A stretch of 20,383 nt of DNA from an uncultured Klebsiella sp. (lineage in GTDB: Bacteria; Pseudomonadota; Gammaproteobacteria; Enterobacterales; Enterobacteriaceae), in the NCBI GenBank assembly GCA_902490055.1, contig CABUCP010000006.1, positions 1 through 20,383 on the forward strand, in the 5' to 3' direction. A program made the translations under genes and the position numbers. The first letter of the stretch is position 1. Every line of letters starts with the position of its first letter. Below the pieces are notes generated by a model, which searched no databases, was not told the origin of the DNA, and saw nothing but the letters and a program-made list of their open reading frames with translations. Shown piece by piece: positions 6,445-14,051 of this stretch.

Positions 6445-8562
6445 ATGGTACCGTCAACATTTCTTCGTTCTAAGCCCGCGCGCTGTCTGCCCGTATTGCT
6501 GGCTACTCTTCTTTTTGCTGGCTGCGGCACCCATACGCAGGATCAAAGCACGGCGTTTATGCAGGGTACGTCGCAGGCCAACTCCAGTTTCTACTTACAG
6601 CAGATGCAGCAAAGCACGAATGATAGCAAGACCAACTGGCAATTACTCGCCATTCGTGCACTGCTGCAGGAAGGAAAGAAACAACAGGCCATCGATCTGT
6701 ACAACCAGCTGCCGTCTAACCTGAACAGCGCGCAGGCCCGCGAACAATCGCTGTTGGCGGTAGAAGTTAAACTGGCGCAAGGCGATTACCAGGGCGCGAA
6801 GGCGCTGCTGAGCAAGCTCGATCCGCTGAGTTTTGAAAAAAACCAGCAGCCGCGCTACTGGCAGGCGCAAATCGACACCAGTCAGGGGCAACCTTCTCTG
6901 TCACTGCTGCGTGCGTTGATTGCCCAGCAGCCGCTGCTGAGCCAGCCGAAACAGAAACAACAGAACATCGACACCACCTGGAAAGCGCTGACCGCGATGA
7001 CCCCGCAGCAGGCAAACTCGCTGGTGATCAACGCCGACGAAAACGTACTACAGGGCTGGCTGGATCTGCAGCGGATGTGGTTCGACAACCGTAACGACCC
7101 GGCGATGCTGAAAGCGGGCGTCAAAGACTGGCAAATCCGTTATCCGCAGAACCCGGGGGCGCAGATGCTGCCCACCGCGCTGGTGAATATGCAAAACTAT
7201 AAACCCGCCTCGACCAATAAAATCGCCCTGCTGCTGCCGCTGAACGGCCAGGCGGCGATTTTCGGCCGCACCATCCAGCAGGGTTTTGAAGCGGCGAAGA
7301 ATGGCGCTTCAGCGGTGCAGGGAAGCGCGGTGCCGGAGCAGGTCGCCCAGGCGGCGAATGTTGCTGGCAATAACGACGTGGTGAGCCCGTCACAGGCGGA
7401 AGTCGGCGATCTTACCGCCACCGGTAGCCAGTCCGCGCCGGTGCAGGCGCCAGCGGAGTCACAGGCCGTGCCGGTGCAGGCGCCGGCAGAAACGCAGGCC
7501 GCGCCAGCGGCTCCGGCGCCAGTTGCTGCGCCGCAGGCCGCCGTACAGGCCGATCAACCCGTTAGCGCGCCGACCGCACAGCCTCAACCGGTTGTCGCCA
7601 GCGCCGCCAATCCTTCCGCTGAGCTGAAAGTTTACGACACCACCAGCCAGCCGATGAGCCAGCTACTGGCGCAGGTACAGCAGGACGGCGCCACCATCGT
7701 GGTCGGCCCGCTGTTGAAAGAGAACGTCGAAGACGTGATAAAGAGCAACACCTCGCTGAACGTGCTGGCATTGAACCAGCCGGGTAAAGTCGAGAACCGC
7801 CCGAATCTGTGCTACTTCGCGCTCTCCCCGGAAGATGAAGCCCGCGATGCGGCACGCCATATTCATAATCAGGGCAAACAAACGCCGCTGCTGCTGGTAC
7901 CGCGCGGCGCGCTCGGCGACCGCGTGGTCAGCGCTTTCGCCGACGAGTGGCTGAAGCAGGGCGGCGGCACGGTGCTACAGCAGCGTCTGGGCTCGACGGC
8001 AGAGCTGAAATCCGGCGTCAACGGCGGCGGGATCTCGCTGACCGGCAGCCCGGTATCGACGCTGCCATCATCTACGGATAGCTCGCTCGGCAGCTCGAGC
8101 GACGTTCCGGTCAGCAGCGGCGGCAGCATCGATGCCGCCTATATCGTCGCCACCCCGGAACAAATTGGCTACATCAAGCCGCTGATCGCCATGCGTAACG
8201 GCAGTCAGAACAACGTCACCCTGTACGCCAGCTCGCGCAGCGCACAGGGCACTTCCGGCCCGGATTTCCGTCTCGAGATGGAAGGCCTGCAATATAGCGA
8301 AATTCCGATGCTGGCCGGCAGCAACCCGGCGTTGATGCAGCAGGCGCTCTCCGCCGTGCGTAACGACTACTCGCTGGCGCGTCTGTACGCCATGGGCGCC
8401 GATGCCTGGTCGCTGGCGAATCATTTCTCGCAAATGCGCCAGAGCCCGGGCTATGAGCTGAACGGCAATACCGGCGATCTGACGGCCACCCAGGACTGCG
8501 TGATCAACAGGAAGTTATCATGGCTCAAGTACCAACAGGGACAAATCGTCGCAGCCAACTAA
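6445..8562 (+). CDS. lpoA: Outer-membrane lipoprotein LpoA, activator of PBP1A
   Basis: This is a 705-residue lipoprotein; E. coli LpoA has 678. The ATG at 6445 begins [20 protein letters not shown] and places the lipobox FAGC with the lipidated Cys27 exactly as in E. coli. An in-frame ATG at 6370 would put 25 residues before the signal peptide and overlap rsmI, so it was rejected. The N-terminal domain (about 28-256) is the helical TPR-like part. The C-terminal domain, from [17 protein letters not shown] (about 258), has a periplasmic-binding-protein fold and contacts PBP1A to stimulate peptidoglycan transpeptidation from the outer membrane. An Ala/Pro/Gln-rich linker (about 325-392) interrupts the C-terminal domain and includes an 11-residue tandem duplication. 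A second Ser/Gly-rich loop (about 530-560) is also low in complexity. The last 43 bases overlap yraN. Confidence 0.95.
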   Translation: MVPSTFLRSKPARCLPVLLATLLFAGCGTHTQDQSTAFMQGTSQANSSFYLQQMQQSTNDSKTNWQLLAIRALLQEGKKQQAIDLYNQLPSNLNSAQAREQSLLAVEVKLAQGDYQGAKALLSKLDPLSFEKNQQPRYWQAQIDTSQGQPSLSLLRALIAQQPLLSQPKQKQQNIDTTWKALTAMTPQQANSLVINADENVLQGWLDLQRMWFDNRNDPAMLKAGVKDWQIRYPQNPGAQMLPTALVNMQNYKPASTNKIALLLPLNGQAAIFGRTIQQGFEAAKNGASAVQGSAVPEQVAQAANVAGNNDVVSPSQAEVGDLTATGSQSAPVQAPAESQAVPVQAPAETQAAPAAPAPVAAPQAAVQADQPVSAPTAQPQPVVASAANPSAELKVYDTTSQPMSQLLAQVQQDGATIVVGPLLKENVEDVIKSNTSLNVLALNQPGKVENRPNLCYFALSPEDEARDAARHIHNQGKQTPLLLVPRGALGDRVVSAFADEWLKQGGGTVLQQRLGSTAELKSGVNGGGISLTGSPVSTLPSSTDSSLGSSSDVPVSSGGSIDAAYIVATPEQIGYIKPLIAMRNGSQNNVTLYASSRSAQGTSGPDFRLEMEGLQYSEIPMLAGSNPALMQQALSAVRNDYSLARLYAMGADAWSLANHFSQMRQSPGYELNGNTGDLTATQDCVINRKLSWLKYQQGQIVAAN
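7435..7500 (+). repeat. Two tandem 33-bp units in the LpoA linker
   Basis: Units 7435-7467 and 7468-7500 are in frame and encode [11 protein letters not shown] and [11 protein letters not shown]. Most differences between the units are single bases, which indicates a fairly recent duplication. They lie in the disordered Ala/Pro-rich linker of LpoA. Confidence 0.85.
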
Positions 8563-8906
8563 GTAAACAAACCGGCGACGCCTGGGAAAACCAGGCGCGT
8601 CGGTGGTTAGAACGGCATGGACTGCGTTTTATCGCCGCCAACGCCCGCGAGCGCGGCGGCGAGATCGATCTCATCATGCGCGACGGCGCGGTCATCGTGT
8701 TCGTCGAGGTGCGCTACCGGCGCAGCGCCAGCTACGGAGAAGCCGCCGCCAGCGTCACGCCGCAAAAGCAACAACGCCTTCTCAAGGCCGCTCGTCTGTG
8801 GCTCTCCCGACAGAATGGGAGTTTTGATACTGTGGATTGCCGTTTCGATGTGGTAGCCTTCACCGGCAACGACATCCAATGGCTGCAAAACGCCTTTGGC
8901 GAATAG
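8520..8906 (+). CDS. yraN: UPF0102 family protein YraN (nuclease-fold)
   Basis: This is a 128-residue protein of the UPF0102/YraN family (131 in E. coli). Its function is not established. The core has a PD-(D/E)xK nuclease-like pattern: an early Glu (DAWE, about residue 23), GGEIDLI with Asp50, and FVEVRYR with Glu63 and Arg65, where the common lysine is replaced as in E. coli. The conserved [18 protein letters not shown] and DCRFDVVAF segments follow. The ATG at 8520 is inside the end of lpoA and is preceded by AGGAAG (8509-8514), so the 43-base overlap implies coupled translation. It lies in the conserved lpoA-yraN-diaA-dolP order. DNA repair or processing has been suggested for the family by fold only. 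Confidence 0.93.
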   Translation: MAQVPTGTNRRSQLSKQTGDAWENQARRWLERHGLRFIAANARERGGEIDLIMRDGAVIVFVEVRYRRSASYGEAAASVTPQKQQRLLKAARLWLSRQNGSFDTVDCRFDVVAFTGNDIQWLQNAFGE

Positions 8907-8931
8907 CGTATTATCAGATTTAAGGGATCCC

Positions 8932-9522
8932 GTGCTCGACAGAATTAAAGCCTGCTTTACCGAAAGCATTCAAACCCAAATCGCCGCCGCGGAAGCGCTC
9001 CCGGACGCCATCTCGCGCGCGGCCATGACGCTCGTTCAGTCGCTGCTTAACGGCAACAAAATCCTCTGTTGTGGTAATGGCACCTCCGCCGCCAACGCAC
9101 AGCATTTTGCTGCCAGCATGATCAATCGTTTCGAAACAGAGCGCCCTGGTTTACCCGCCATTGCACTAAATACCGATAATGTGGTCTTAACCGCAATCGC
9201 CAACGATCGCCTGCATGATGAAATCTATGCCAAACAGGTGCGCGCGCTGGGACACGCTGGCGACGTATTACTGGCAATTTCTACGCGCGGCAATAGCCGG
9301 GATATCGTAAAAGCCGTGGAAGCGGCGGTCACCCGCGATATGACTATCGTGGCGTTAACCGGTTACGACGGCGGCGAGCTGGCTGGCCTGTTAGGTCAGC
9401 AGGATGTTGAAATCCGCATTCCTTCACACCGCAGCGCGCGGATCCAGGAAATGCACATGCTGACCGTCAATTGTCTGTGCGATTTGATTGATAACACGCT
9501 TTTTCCACACCAGGACGAATAA
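8932..9522 (+). CDS. diaA: DnaA initiator-associating protein DiaA
   Basis: This is a 196-residue SIS-domain protein, the same length as E. coli DiaA. The GTG at 8932 was chosen over the in-frame ATG at 8896. It follows a good Shine-Dalgarno sequence (AAGGGA, 8922-8927), gives the E. coli length, and avoids overlap with yraN. DiaA forms a tetramer that binds several DnaA molecules and promotes timely initiation at oriC in the cytoplasm. The SIS phosphosugar-type loop is visible as [15 protein letters not shown]. The downstream conserved segments are [17 protein letters not shown] and [14 protein letters not shown]. The C-terminal Leu190-Phe191, known in E. coli to matter for DnaA binding, is present (NTLFPH). 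Despite the fold, no sugar isomerase activity is implied. Confidence 0.94.
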   Translation: MLDRIKACFTESIQTQIAAAEALPDAISRAAMTLVQSLLNGNKILCCGNGTSAANAQHFAASMINRFETERPGLPAIALNTDNVVLTAIANDRLHDEIYAKQVRALGHAGDVLLAISTRGNSRDIVKAVEAAVTRDMTIVALTGYDGGELAGLLGQQDVEIRIPSHRSARIQEMHMLTVNCLCDLIDNTLFPHQDE

Positions 9523-9531
9523 GGAGAACAC

Positions 9532-10107
9532 ATGAAGGCTCTCTCGCCCCTCGCCATCCTGCTTTCTGCGCTACTGCTACAGGGCTGCGTCGCCGCAGCG
9601 GTAGTCGGTACGGCAGCCGTCGGCACCAAAGCGGCAACGGACCCGCGCACGGTGGGAACTCAGGTTGATGACAGCACCCTGGAGCTGCGCGTTAACAGCG
9701 CCTTAGGGAAAGATGAACAGATTAAGAAAGAAGCGCGCATTAACGTCACCGCATATCAGGGAAAAGTCCTGCTAACCGGTCAGTCACCGACAGCCGATCT
9801 CTCTTCCCGCGCCAAGCAAATCGCGATGGGCGTGGAAGGTACCACGGAGGTCTTTAATGAAGTGCGTCAGGGCCAACCGATCGGCTTAGGCACCGCGTCG
9901 TCGGATACCTGGATCACCACCAAAGTGCGCTCCCAACTGCTGGGTAGCGATCAGGTGAAATCCTCAAATGTGAAAGTGACTACCGAAAACAGCGAAGTGT
10001 TCCTGATGGGCCTGGTCACCGACCGTGAAGGCCGCGCGGCGGCGGATATCGCCAGCCGGGTAAGCGGCGTGAGCCGCGTCACCACCGCGTTTACCTATCT
10101 TAAATAA
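9532..10107 (+). CDS. dolP: Outer-membrane lipoprotein DolP, two BON domains
   Basis: This is a 191-residue lipoprotein (formerly yraP), the same length as in E. coli. The signal peptide MKALSPLAILLSALLLQGC has a lipobox with Cys19. Two BON domains follow, roughly residues 46-115 and 124-191, with the family pattern of a conserved glycine-rich turn in each (GKVLLTGQSP and SEVFLMGLVTD). DolP sits at the outer membrane and division site. In E. coli it supports membrane integrity and septal cell-wall splitting, and it belongs to the sigma-E stress regulon. I did not find a convincing sigma-E promoter in the end of diaA. Its Shine-Dalgarno sequence AAGGAG (9521-9526) overlaps the diaA stop codon, which suggests an operon with diaA. 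REP-like hairpins follow the stop. Confidence 0.95.
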   Translation: MKALSPLAILLSALLLQGCVAAAVVGTAAVGTKAATDPRTVGTQVDDSTLELRVNSALGKDEQIKKEARINVTAYQGKVLLTGQSPTADLSSRAKQIAMGVEGTTEVFNEVRQGQPIGLGTASSDTWITTKVRSQLLGSDQVKSSNVKVTTENSEVFLMGLVTDREGRAAADIASRVSGVSRVTTAFTYLK

Positions 10108-10114
10108 ACGCTTT

Positions 10115-10148
10115 CTATCCCGGCTGGCGCTTCGCTAAGCCGGGATAG
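10115..10148. terminator. Hairpin after dolP, likely bidirectional terminator or REP-like unit
   Basis: CTATCCCGGCT (10115-10125) and AGCCGGGATAG (10138-10148) form a perfect 11-bp stem around a 12-base loop (GGCGCTTCGCTA), seven bases after the dolP stop. The sequence looks like the GC-rich hairpins that accompany REP elements in Klebsiella-type genomes. It lies between convergent dolP and yraQ, so it could end transcription from both sides. Confidence 0.6.
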
Positions 10149-10163
10149 AGTCTCATAGCCGAC

Positions 10164-10194
10164 GTAGGCGGATAAGGCGCAGCCGCCATCCGGC
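10164..10194. repeat. REP (repetitive extragenic palindrome) element
   Basis: The sequence contains GGCGGATAAGGCG, a short loop, and CGCCATCCGGCA. It is an imperfect palindrome very close to the classical enterobacterial REP unit, in the 128-base gap between convergent genes. With the hairpin just before it, it may form a small BIME-like cluster. REP units are often sites for mRNA 3' end protection and DNA gyrase binding. Confidence 0.75.
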
Positions 10195-10235
10195 ACCCGA
10201 TACGGCTCCGTAGCTGCAGCCTCGCCCCTGAAGAG

Positions 10236-11279
10236 TTATATCAGCGCCAGTCCGCCGACAATCGCCCCGCACAACGCCACCAGCCCGCCGGTCAGCCACA
10301 GCGCTTTTGCCGGGAAAGCTTTGCGCAGCATAATCAGCGACGGCACGCTCACCGCCGGCAAAGTGATCAGTAAGGCCAGCGCAGGCGCAGTCCCCATTCC
10401 CGCCAGCATCATGGTCTGCACAATCGGAATTTCCGCCGCCGTCGGAATAACGAACAGGCAGCCGGCAATTGCCATCGCCATCACCCAAAACAGCGTGTTA
10501 TCAACCGCGCCCTCGGCGTGGGGGAACAGCCAGACCCGCGCGGCGCCCAGTACCAGCACCGCGAGGATATAAACCGGGATCGTACTCCAGAACAGCGACC
10601 ACAGCGCGCGCAGCCAGCGGCTCATGAAGCGGCCTTCGTCGGCCAGCGGCTGGCTGACATCCTCTGCGACAACCGGCTGCGTCGCTGCTTCTTTCACCCA
10701 CTTTTGCACCAGCGTCGCCACCACCAGCACCGTCGCCAGCCCGGCCACCAGCCGCACTAACGCGAACTGCCAGCCCAGCACGAAGCCCATAAAGACCAGC
10801 GTTGCCGGATTCAGCAGCGGGTTGCCCATCCAGAACGCCAGCGCCCCGCCCATCGACACCTGTTGTTTACGCATACCGGCGGCGACCGGCGCGGCGCAGC
10901 AGGTACACATCATACCCGGTAGCGAGAAAATGGCCCCCAGCAGCGTGCCCTGAAAACGCGATTGCCCAAGCGTTCGCAACAGCCAGTCGCGCGGGATCAG
11001 CACCTGAATAAGCGAACCGAGCAGCACGCCAAGCACCGCCGCTTTCCAGACCGCGAGGAAATAAACCATCGCGTAGTCCCATGCCGCCTGCAGCGGGTTT
11101 ACCTCAGCCTGAGCCAGAATAGATTTGCCGATACTGTGGGTTTCTGCGGCGGTAAAAGCTTTACCGTAATACGGCTGCCATTTGACGTACCACAAGCCAA
11201 CGATAACGACGAGAAAGAAAAGCGCGGGTTTCCACCATTGAAACGGTGATGCCGCCTGAGATGAAGACTGACCAGCCAT
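10236..11279 (-). CDS. yraQ: Predicted inner-membrane permease YraQ (DUF318/ArsP-like)
   Basis: This is a 347-residue polytopic membrane protein, close to E. coli YraQ (346 aa). It belongs to the DUF318 permease family, related to ArsP organoarsenical exporters. The substrate is unknown. Hydrophobic helices are spread over the whole length, with a hydrophilic loop near residues 200-220. The best-conserved block is GMMCTCCAAPVAAGMRKQQ with Cys125, Cys127 and Cys128, followed by FWMGNPLLNPATLVFMG. A second block with the same character, PTAAEIPIVQTMMLAGMGTAPALA, is near the C-terminus. The paired cysteines are compatible with binding a soft metal or metalloid, but this is inference. yraR lies 46 bases upstream on the same strand, so the two are probably cotranscribed. 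Confidence 0.92.
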   Translation of the reverse strand: MAGQSSSQAASPFQWWKPALFFLVVIVGLWYVKWQPYYGKAFTAAETHSIGKSILAQAEVNPLQAAWDYAMVYFLAVWKAAVLGVLLGSLIQVLIPRDWLLRTLGQSRFQGTLLGAIFSLPGMMCTCCAAPVAAGMRKQQVSMGGALAFWMGNPLLNPATLVFMGFVLGWQFALVRLVAGLATVLVVATLVQKWVKEAATQPVVAEDVSQPLADEGRFMSRWLRALWSLFWSTIPVYILAVLVLGAARVWLFPHAEGAVDNTLFWVMAMAIAGCLFVIPTAAEIPIVQTMMLAGMGTAPALALLITLPAVSVPSLIMLRKAFPAKALWLTGGLVALCGAIVGGLALI

Positions 11280-11325
11280 AGCATTCCCCAGGAAGGTAAG
11301 CAGATATTAATTGAGGCGATGAATA

Positions 11326-11970
11326 CTACGCCTGACGAGCGGCGATTTCACGTAGTTTTGCCGAGGGTAATACCGTCACGCCTTCCCCTGATGGCGCCAG
11401 CGCTTCCGCGAGCATTGCACGCGCGACATCGTCGGCGGCGATCGACTTCCAGTTGCCCGGCAGCAGGCGGAACAGCGGCGCCAGGATAGTTTCATTCGGC
11501 CGCCGGTTTTCACGCTCCCCCAGCAGCATTGACGGGCGTAGCAGCGTCAGCCGCTGCCAGGATTGGCCGCGCAGCGCCTGCTCCATTTCACCTTTGACGC
11601 GATTATAGAAAAACATCGAATGCGGATCGGCGCCCATCGCGCTCACCACCAGCATATGCTTCGCGCCCAACCGCAGCCCGGTCAGGGCGGTATCGACCAC
11701 CAGGGTGTAATCACTGTGAATGAACGCCGTCTTGCTGCCGGCCTGTTTCAGCGTGCTTCCCAGGCAACAGAAGACGATATCGATGGGATCGATAATCTGC
11801 GCCAGCGCATCGCTCAGCTGCGGGTCATGAGGATTAAACACGCCATCGCTATCCGCCAGCGGACGACGGGTCGGCGCGGCAATCGCGGTGATTTGCGGCG
11901 ACAGTTTTAACAGCCTAAGTAAGTGCCCACCAACTAACCCGGTAGCGCCGGTTATCAATACCTGACTCAT
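11326..11970 (-). CDS. yraR: NAD(P)-binding atypical short-chain dehydrogenase YraR
   Basis: This is a 214-residue protein (211 in E. coli) with an N-terminal Rossmann motif, [15 protein letters not shown]. It belongs to the atypical SDR group that resembles eukaryotic TIP30/HTATIP2. Further family marks are [19 protein letters not shown] and the NADP-type active-site region [22 protein letters not shown], with Tyr-x-x-x-Lys (YNRVK). The substrate and role are unknown. The ATG at 11970 was chosen because [11 protein letters not shown] matches the E. coli start and AGGGGGA lies just upstream. An in-frame ATG at 12006 would add 12 unsupported residues. It precedes yraQ on the same strand. In E. 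coli yhbO lies on the other side of it; here yhbP follows directly. Confidence 0.9.
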   Translation of the reverse strand: MSQVLITGATGLVGGHLLRLLKLSPQITAIAAPTRRPLADSDGVFNPHDPQLSDALAQIIDPIDIVFCCLGSTLKQAGSKTAFIHSDYTLVVDTALTGLRLGAKHMLVVSAMGADPHSMFFYNRVKGEMEQALRGQSWQRLTLLRPSMLLGERENRRPNETILAPLFRLLPGNWKSIAADDVARAMLAEALAPSGEGVTVLPSAKLREIAARQA

Positions 11971-12047
11971 GATTCCCCCTGCTGACATCTGCGCATGTAT
12001 TATCAAGAGTATGCAGAAAAAAAACGCTTCTGCACATTCTCAGCACG

Positions 12048-12482
12048 CTACTCGTCAGCGTCGCGCAGCCAGTGCAGTTTCTTACCAAACCCAAGGGTAT
12101 TGTCGGTAAATTTCAGCTCATCGGGGCGGATTTCCCACACCGGCGCCGATAGCATGCGGGCAACCGGGAAGCGGCTAACGTAACGCTTGCGCATCAGGGT
12201 TTCTTCGTCGCCGGAAAGGCGGCGGATCTCGCCTTTAAACTGCACGCCGCGGATTAGCGCAACGGTCTTGGGCTGGCCGTTTACCGTCCCGGCGACCTTC
12301 GCCCGCTCGCCGGTCATCTGGCCGTGGCGGGTCTTTTCATCGCTCAGCAGATAAAAAGCGACCCTTTGCGGGTCATAAACGTAAAACGCATTCGCACACC
12401 ATAATTCGTCATCACGAGCGACGCACCAGGTGATAACGTGCTGTTTACCCAGCCAGCGGCTAATCGCGGCAAGCGTATCCAT
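12048..12482 (-). CDS. yhbP: PNPOx-like split-barrel family protein YhbP (UPF0306)
   Basis: This is a 144-residue protein matching E. coli YhbP (147 aa). The family has a split-barrel fold like pyridoxamine-phosphate oxidase and may bind a flavin or haem; no reaction has been established. Conserved stretches are [60 protein letters not shown] [12 protein letters not shown], and [23 protein letters not shown]. The ATG at 12482 has a good GGAGAAG Shine-Dalgarno sequence upstream. It is divergent from yhbQ with a 55-base gap. Only 77 bases separate its stop from the yraR start, where E. coli has yhbO. Confidence 0.88.
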   Translation of the reverse strand: MDTLAAISRWLGKQHVITWCVARDDELWCANAFYVYDPQRVAFYLLSDEKTRHGQMTGERAKVAGTVNGQPKTVALIRGVQFKGEIRRLSGDEETLMRKRYVSRFPVARMLSAPVWEIRPDELKFTDNTLGFGKKLHWLRDADE

Positions 12483-12537
12483 CTTTCTTCTCCATTATGC
12501 TATGGTGCACACACCCTAATAGACTGACTTTACTACC

Positions 12538-12822
12538 GTGTGCTGGTTTCTCTATCTTATTCGAACCGCTGATAATCGCCTGTATACCGGCATCACCACC
12601 GACGTCCCGCGCCGCTTTCGTCAGCATCAGGAAGGCAAAGGGGCTAAAGCGCTGCGCGGCAAAGGCGAACTGGCGCTGGCGTTCAGTCAGGAGGTTGGTG
12701 ACCGCTCACTTGCACTACGGCTGGAGTATCGCATCAAGCAGCTAACGAAGCGCCAGAAAGAGCGCCTCGTCGCCGGGGATGGTTCGTTCGAAACCCTGCT
12801 GGAGGGGCTCAGAAGCGATTGA
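12538..12822 (+). CDS. yhbQ: GIY-YIG nuclease superfamily protein YhbQ
   Basis: This is a 94-residue GIY-YIG domain protein (100 in E. coli). The catalytic motif is visible as [17 protein letters not shown], with Tyr6, Tyr16, Gly18 and Arg25, and the metal-binding Glu is residue 63 in RLEYRIKQ. E. coli YhbQ has been reported to cleave or bind branched DNA substrates, but its cellular role is unclear. The start is uncertain. The frame is closed by TAG at 12520-12522 and contains no ATG before the conserved domain, so GTG at 12538 is the only standard start codon, and it has no clear Shine-Dalgarno sequence. Conservation is solid from the third residue. The last 14 bases overlap the end of yhbS on the other strand. 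Confidence 0.88.
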   Translation: MCWFLYLIRTADNRLYTGITTDVPRRFRQHQEGKGAKALRGKGELALAFSQEVGDRSLALRLEYRIKQLTKRQKERLVAGDGSFETLLEGLRSD

Positions 12823-13312
12823 AATGATCGCTGTATTCGACCAGTCCGTGCACGCCCTGCAGGGCGTCATCCGCCAGGCGGTGAACCTGGAAGGCTTCAG
12901 CCGTATCCGGCCAGCGGCAGCGCAGGTCAAAAGCGGCGGCGGGCTCAAAGCCCAGGCGGCCATATAGCGCCGGGTCGCCCAACGTCACTACCGCGGCATA
13001 ACCAAATTCATTTAACGAATCCAGTCCCTCGTAAACCAGCTGCCGGCCAATACCCTGGCCGCGATAGCTTTCATCGACTGCCAGCGGCGCCAGCCCTACC
13101 CACTGTAGCTCTTCGCCTTCGACGGCGACCGGGCTAAAGGCGACGTAGCCAACCACCTGACCTTCATCGTCAGTGGCGACTAAGCCCAGCGTGATCAGAC
13201 CATCTTCACGCAGATCGTGCACCAGCTTCGCTTCCGCATCGCTGCCGAACGTGCGACGCAGCAGCGCGTCGATGCCCGGCGCATCAATCCCAATTTCCAC
13301 TCGAATCAGCAT
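12809..13312 (-). CDS. yhbS: GNAT-family N-acetyltransferase YhbS
   Basis: This is a 167-residue protein, the same length as E. coli YhbS. The acetyl-CoA binding motif is RGQGIGRQL (residues 84-92), preceded by the usual beta strand [13 protein letters not shown]. The downstream segment [19 protein letters not shown] is typical of this GNAT subgroup. A substrate is not firmly known from sequence; a link to tRNA or small-RNA regulation has been proposed for the E. coli gene, but it cannot be judged here. Its ATG overlaps the end of ubiT by 7 bases, which suggests that ubiT and yhbS share an mRNA and translate in a coupled way. Its 3' end overlaps the convergent yhbQ. Confidence 0.92.
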   Translation of the reverse strand: MLIRVEIGIDAPGIDALLRRTFGSDAEAKLVHDLREDGLITLGLVATDDEGQVVGYVAFSPVAVEGEELQWVGLAPLAVDESYRGQGIGRQLVYEGLDSLNEFGYAAVVTLGDPALYGRLGFEPAAAFDLRCRWPDTAEAFQVHRLADDALQGVHGLVEYSDHFNRF

Positions 13313-13830
13313 GCCTCACCTACCGATGTCTGTTCAGGTTTCTGCGGGCTCTTGAGGCCTGCTTCGACAAAATCCGCCATTTGCAGCAGCATGATGCGCA
13401 GCGCTTTCGGCATCTGCTCCAGCTCGATGGCATCCATCAGGTTCTTCACGTACAGCCCCAGCTCAGTGTCGCCTTCGATCGCCAGACGACGCTGGAAGAA
13501 GAGCGTATCCGGGTCCTGTTTACGCGCGGCAATCATCAGCAGATCGCTGGCGTCGGCGCTAAAGCTGACGTCGGCATCGGCCTGCTGGCTAACCACCAGA
13601 CGACCATCGACTACCGAGGTATACCACAGCAGGCCTATATCGCGCACATTAATACTTAACCAGCGGCCCTCGAGAAACTCCAGTTCTCCATCCGCCAACG
13701 CCTGGCGAAACTGCCAGCTCAATACTTGTTCCAGCACCTGGCGCTTGAGGGCAAAAGGCGCCAGCTTAACCGGCACGCTCATTAAAGACGGGCCAAAATG
13801 GACCAGCCGGGAACGCAGTTTATCCAACAC
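13306..13830 (-). CDS. ubiT: Anaerobic ubiquinone biosynthesis accessory factor UbiT (SCP2 domain)
   Basis: This 174-residue protein (older name yhbT) is the same length as E. coli UbiT. It carries an SCP2-type lipid-binding domain and takes part in ubiquinone synthesis without oxygen, probably by binding the hydrophobic intermediates, much as UbiJ does in air. Conserved blocks are VPVKLAPFALKRQVLEQVLSWQF-like FALKRQVLEQVLSWQFRQAL, FLEGRWLSINVRDIGL, VSFSADASDLLMIAARKQDP and FFQRRLAIEGDTELGLYVKN. The GTG at 13830 was chosen over ATG at 13848. GGAG lies about 8 bases upstream of the GTG, and this start restores the E. coli length and the LDKLRSR beginning. It is divergent from ubiU and shares its control region, and it overlaps yhbS by 7 bases. 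Confidence 0.92.
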   Translation of the reverse strand: MLDKLRSRLVHFGPSLMSVPVKLAPFALKRQVLEQVLSWQFRQALADGELEFLEGRWLSINVRDIGLLWYTSVVDGRLVVSQQADADVSFSADASDLLMIAARKQDPDTLFFQRRLAIEGDTELGLYVKNLMDAIELEQMPKALRIMLLQMADFVEAGLKSPQKPEQTSVGEAC

Positions 13831-13863
13831 AAGCTTCACTCCATGCATGCAATAGTTTCGCTA

Positions 13864-13877
13864 TTGTGCCATATCAA
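13864..13877. promoter_or_regulatory. FNR-like palindrome upstream of ubiT
   Basis: TTGTG-CCAT-ATCAA matches the FNR consensus TTGAT-N4-ATCAA at 8 of 10 defined positions; the minus-strand half is perfect (TTGAT). It lies 34 bases before the proposed ubiT start codon. That distance is too short for a classical class II promoter with a ribosome-binding site, so its role is uncertain and it may act on ubiU or as a repressing site. Confidence 0.35.
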
Positions 13878-13954
13878 ATAAACGACATAGCGGCGTAAAT
13901 CAACAAAATCGCGATGATGGCCGTCTACTATTGAGCTTACCAATACGCTTTTAA

Positions 13955-13996
13955 CTGCCTCAAATCAAAAATTGTCACCAGAAGGTTAACTAAAAT
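13955..13996 (+). promoter_or_regulatory. Candidate FNR-dependent promoter of ubiUV
   Basis: CTGCC-TCAA-ATCAA (13955-13968) has a perfect right FNR half-site and a degraded left one. A strong -10 hexamer TAAAAT (13991-13996) follows, with no good -35. With a start near 14003 the FNR-like site would be centred at -41.5, the class II position. FNR control of ubiUV has been reported in E. coli, and the pathway is anaerobic. The site assignment here is inferred. Confidence 0.5.
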
Positions 13997-14051
13997 CCCA
14001 GCTCGTTAACCATTTTGCGTCCCTGACCGGCCGCGTTTTTCAGGAAAAATT

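Noticed and set aside
8896..8931. Upstream ATG for diaA
   Set aside because: It overlaps yraN and adds 12 residues not seen in E. coli; GTG at 8932 has a good Shine-Dalgarno sequence and gives the expected 196 residues.
9440..9475. GGAAAT...TCAATT as a sigma-E promoter for dolP
   Set aside because: The spacing is only about 14 bases, shorter than sigma-E promoters require, so it is not a good match.
12012..12034. TGCAGAA/TTCTGCA hairpin after yhbP as an intrinsic terminator
   Set aside because: The stem is short and AT-rich, and the T-run is in the loop rather than after the stem, so termination is doubtful.
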